From an uncultured Alphaproteobacteria bacterium (GTDB lineage: Bacteria; Pseudomonadota; Alphaproteobacteria; Reyranellales; Reyranellaceae), in assembly GCA_903929895.1 (NCBI GenBank), contig CAIYWM010000359.1, positions 1 to 6,199 of the forward strand: a stretch of 6,199 nt of DNA, in the 5' to 3' direction. A program made the position numbers and the translations under genes. Shown in pieces: positions 5,056-6,199 of this stretch. Positions within the stretch are counted from its first letter, which is position 1, and the number at the start of each line of letters is the position of its first letter. The notes beneath the pieces were generated by a model. That model did no database searches. It was not told the origin of the DNA and saw only the letters and a list, made by a program, of their open reading frames with translations.

Positions 5056-5685
5056 GCGCCGATCTCCCTGGGTGCGACATCGAACACATACTCAACGACG
5101 CGGCTGCCCTCGCGCAAGAAGTATCGTGCCGCCAGCACTGCCGTCCAGCGCAGACGCACTCGCCTTCCAGTAGCGTCCCCCAAGCAGTCGCCGAAGCGTG
5201 ATCGACGCGGACGCCCGGCGCGACGGAAGGCAGGCGCAGGCGATCTCCGCGATGGACCAGTAGTCGTAGGGGCAGCGGATCAGCAGAAAGTGCATGCTGG
5301 CGGCCGCGACCCGCCGCATGAACGGCGCCTCTCCTGCGGGGATCGTCGCACCGTCGCCGTCGAAGACCGCCCCCTCGATCAACGAGTCCTCGTCGAGCGG
5401 GACCCGCTCGCGGATCGGCAGGTCGCGCCGCCGCTGCAGGCGGAGACGCCGCCGAACACCGTCCCCCAGATAGCTGACCGTTCCGCAGCATTCGCCGGAG
5501 GCGCCGGGCACCGCATCGTGGTCGCAGACCTCGATGGCGCAGTCACTCGCCGCCGTCAGGACGAGCCTGACGTCGGCAGCCGCACCGATGCGGGACACGA
5601 TGCCGTCGAAGATGTCGGCCCCATGGAGATAGGTCCGGTCGGCCGTGAACGGCGGCTCGAGGAGGAAGGGACGGTCGAACGCCAC
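5046..5685 (-). CDS. Unrecognised operon protein, about 212 aa if an apparent 1-base frameshift at 5177-5181 is bridged
   Basis: The likely start is GTG 5685-5683, 8 bases past the TAG of the upstream ligase gene. It begins MAFDRPFLLEPPFTADRTYL and continues GADIFDGIV. The uninterrupted frame stops at 5092 after 197 residues, but its last part is odd: third-position GC falls and the end (WKASASALDGSAGGTILLAR) does not look like a folded tail. Leaving out one G from the G5 run (C5 on the + strand at 5177-5181) joins it to a frame reading LLGDATGRRVRLRWTAVLAA and then RYFLREGSRVVEYVFDVAPR, which has high third-position GC and ends at 5046, overlapping the ACP start by 10 bp as the other junctions do. 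The protein has no signal peptide and is rich in short strands; FLLIRCPYDYWSIAEIAC is a hydrophobic core segment. No family is recognised. The frame break may be a sequencing error, a real mutation or programmed shifting. Confidence 0.6.
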
Positions 5686-5693
5686 GCGACGGC

Positions 5694-6199
5694 CTAGGTC
5701 GCGACAGCGTGCGGAACGAACCGACTGTACTCGTCGAAGATGATCGGCCCGTCGGACTCGAGGACCCCAACGCCTTCGGGCCTGCCGCCCACGATCCAGC
5801 TCGTGACCGACGCATGCCGCGCCTGTGTCGATCTCATGAAGGTCGGCAACCGGTGGAGCGCCTGCACGACCCAGCCTTCGCGTCCATAGGGGCCGGGCGT
5901 CGACAGGCCGCCCGAAGGCAGGCTCCGGTCGCGCAAGGTTACGTTGCATCCCTTGATGGAGAACAGCGGCTTGATCACGCAGTCGTCGGTCGGCGCGGCG
6001 GGATCGTCGGCGAACCAGGCCGGGAGCAGGTTGGGATGGCCGGGAAACAGGCGCCACAGCCAGACCAGGATGCCCTTCGAGGCCAGCACCAGCCTCCACA
6101 ATGGTTCGATGACGGTGGGGGAATCGGCTGCGAGGAAATGCGACCCGTAGGGCTCGCGCAGCAGGACGTTCCAGCGATAGGCCTTGATGAGCGAGCGGA
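5694..6199 (-). CDS. Glutathionylspermidine-synthase-like ATP-grasp ligase, C-terminal 167 residues (5' end outside window)
   Basis: The frame is open from the window edge to TAG 5696-5694. The visible part follows the C-terminal ATP-grasp half of the GSP synthase family: TVIEPLWRLVLASKGIL, then LFPGHPNLLPAWF, DDCVIKPLFSIKGCNVTL (family form K-P-L-x-S-x-x-G-x-N), GPYGREGWVVQALHRLPTF, SWIVGGRPEGVGV and the end DEYSRFVPHAV. In the founding enzyme this domain uses ATP to join glutathione to spermidine through an acyl phosphate. Many bacterial homologues lack that substrate and make other amide bonds. A TTG at 6101 falls inside the conserved block, so it is not the start. The stop is 8 bases before the next gene, so the two are co-transcribed. 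With a carrier protein two genes on, the ligase may load an amino acid or acid onto it or attach an amine to the product; this is inference. Confidence 0.88.
   Translation of the reverse strand, partial: RSLIKAYRWNVLLREPYGSHFLAADSPTVIEPLWRLVLASKGILVWLWRLFPGHPNLLPAWFADDPAAPTDDCVIKPLFSIKGCNVTLRDRSLPSGGLSTPGPYGREGWVVQALHRLPTFMRSTQARHASVTSWIVGGRPEGVGVLESDGPIIFDEYSRFVPHAVAT

Noticed and set aside
5686..6099. The upstream part of the 335-codon minus frame ending at 5092, as a longer N-terminus of the unrecognised protein.
   Set aside because: It overlaps the conserved GSP-synthase-like frame and is Arg-rich without domain character; GTG 5685 just after that gene's stop fits better.

Overview
The window is GC-rich throughout, with tightly packed genes, GTG starts alongside ATG, and gene families common in Alphaproteobacteria (a DUF1971 cupin, a SpoIIAA-like small protein, a DJ-1/PfpI protein, NhaA). 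I infer an alphaproteobacterial chromosome, but no single marker here fixes the genus. No IS element, tRNA, rRNA or CRISPR array was seen.

Left part (1-1595): the 3' end of a DUF1971 cupin gene on the + strand meets tail-to-tail, with a 23-bp overlap, a minus-strand gene for a SpoIIAA/STAS-like protein of 131 residues. After a divergent intergenic region comes a + strand DJ-1/PfpI family gene. It ends at a perfect 10-bp inverted repeat that probably terminates transcription from both sides.

Middle (1596-3702): a complete Na+/H+ antiporter gene, nhaA, lies on the minus strand. The 157 bases upstream of it hold the most striking non-coding signal of the window. On the nhaA strand the same RNA-like module occurs twice in tandem: an almost identical hairpin, a GGGATT box, a 2-nt spacer, a second hairpin whose sequence differs between copies but still pairs perfectly, then ATC. 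This looks like a tandem structured leader, most likely a cation-sensing riboswitch of the kind known upstream of nhaA genes. A small secreted protein gene diverges from this leader, followed by a convergent 66-residue coiled-coil protein gene.

Right part (3703-6199): a compact minus-strand operon. In transcription order it holds the C-terminal part of a glutathionylspermidine-synthase-like ATP-grasp ligase, an unrecognised protein of about 212 residues whose frame appears broken by one extra base in a G5 run, an acyl carrier protein with the DSL phosphopantetheine site, and an alpha/beta hydrolase with a GSSAG nucleophile elbow. Starts and stops overlap or nearly touch. An amide-forming ATP-grasp enzyme beside a dedicated carrier protein and a hydrolase suggests a small biosynthetic pathway in which a substrate is loaded on, modified on and released from the carrier. 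The product cannot be told from the sequence.
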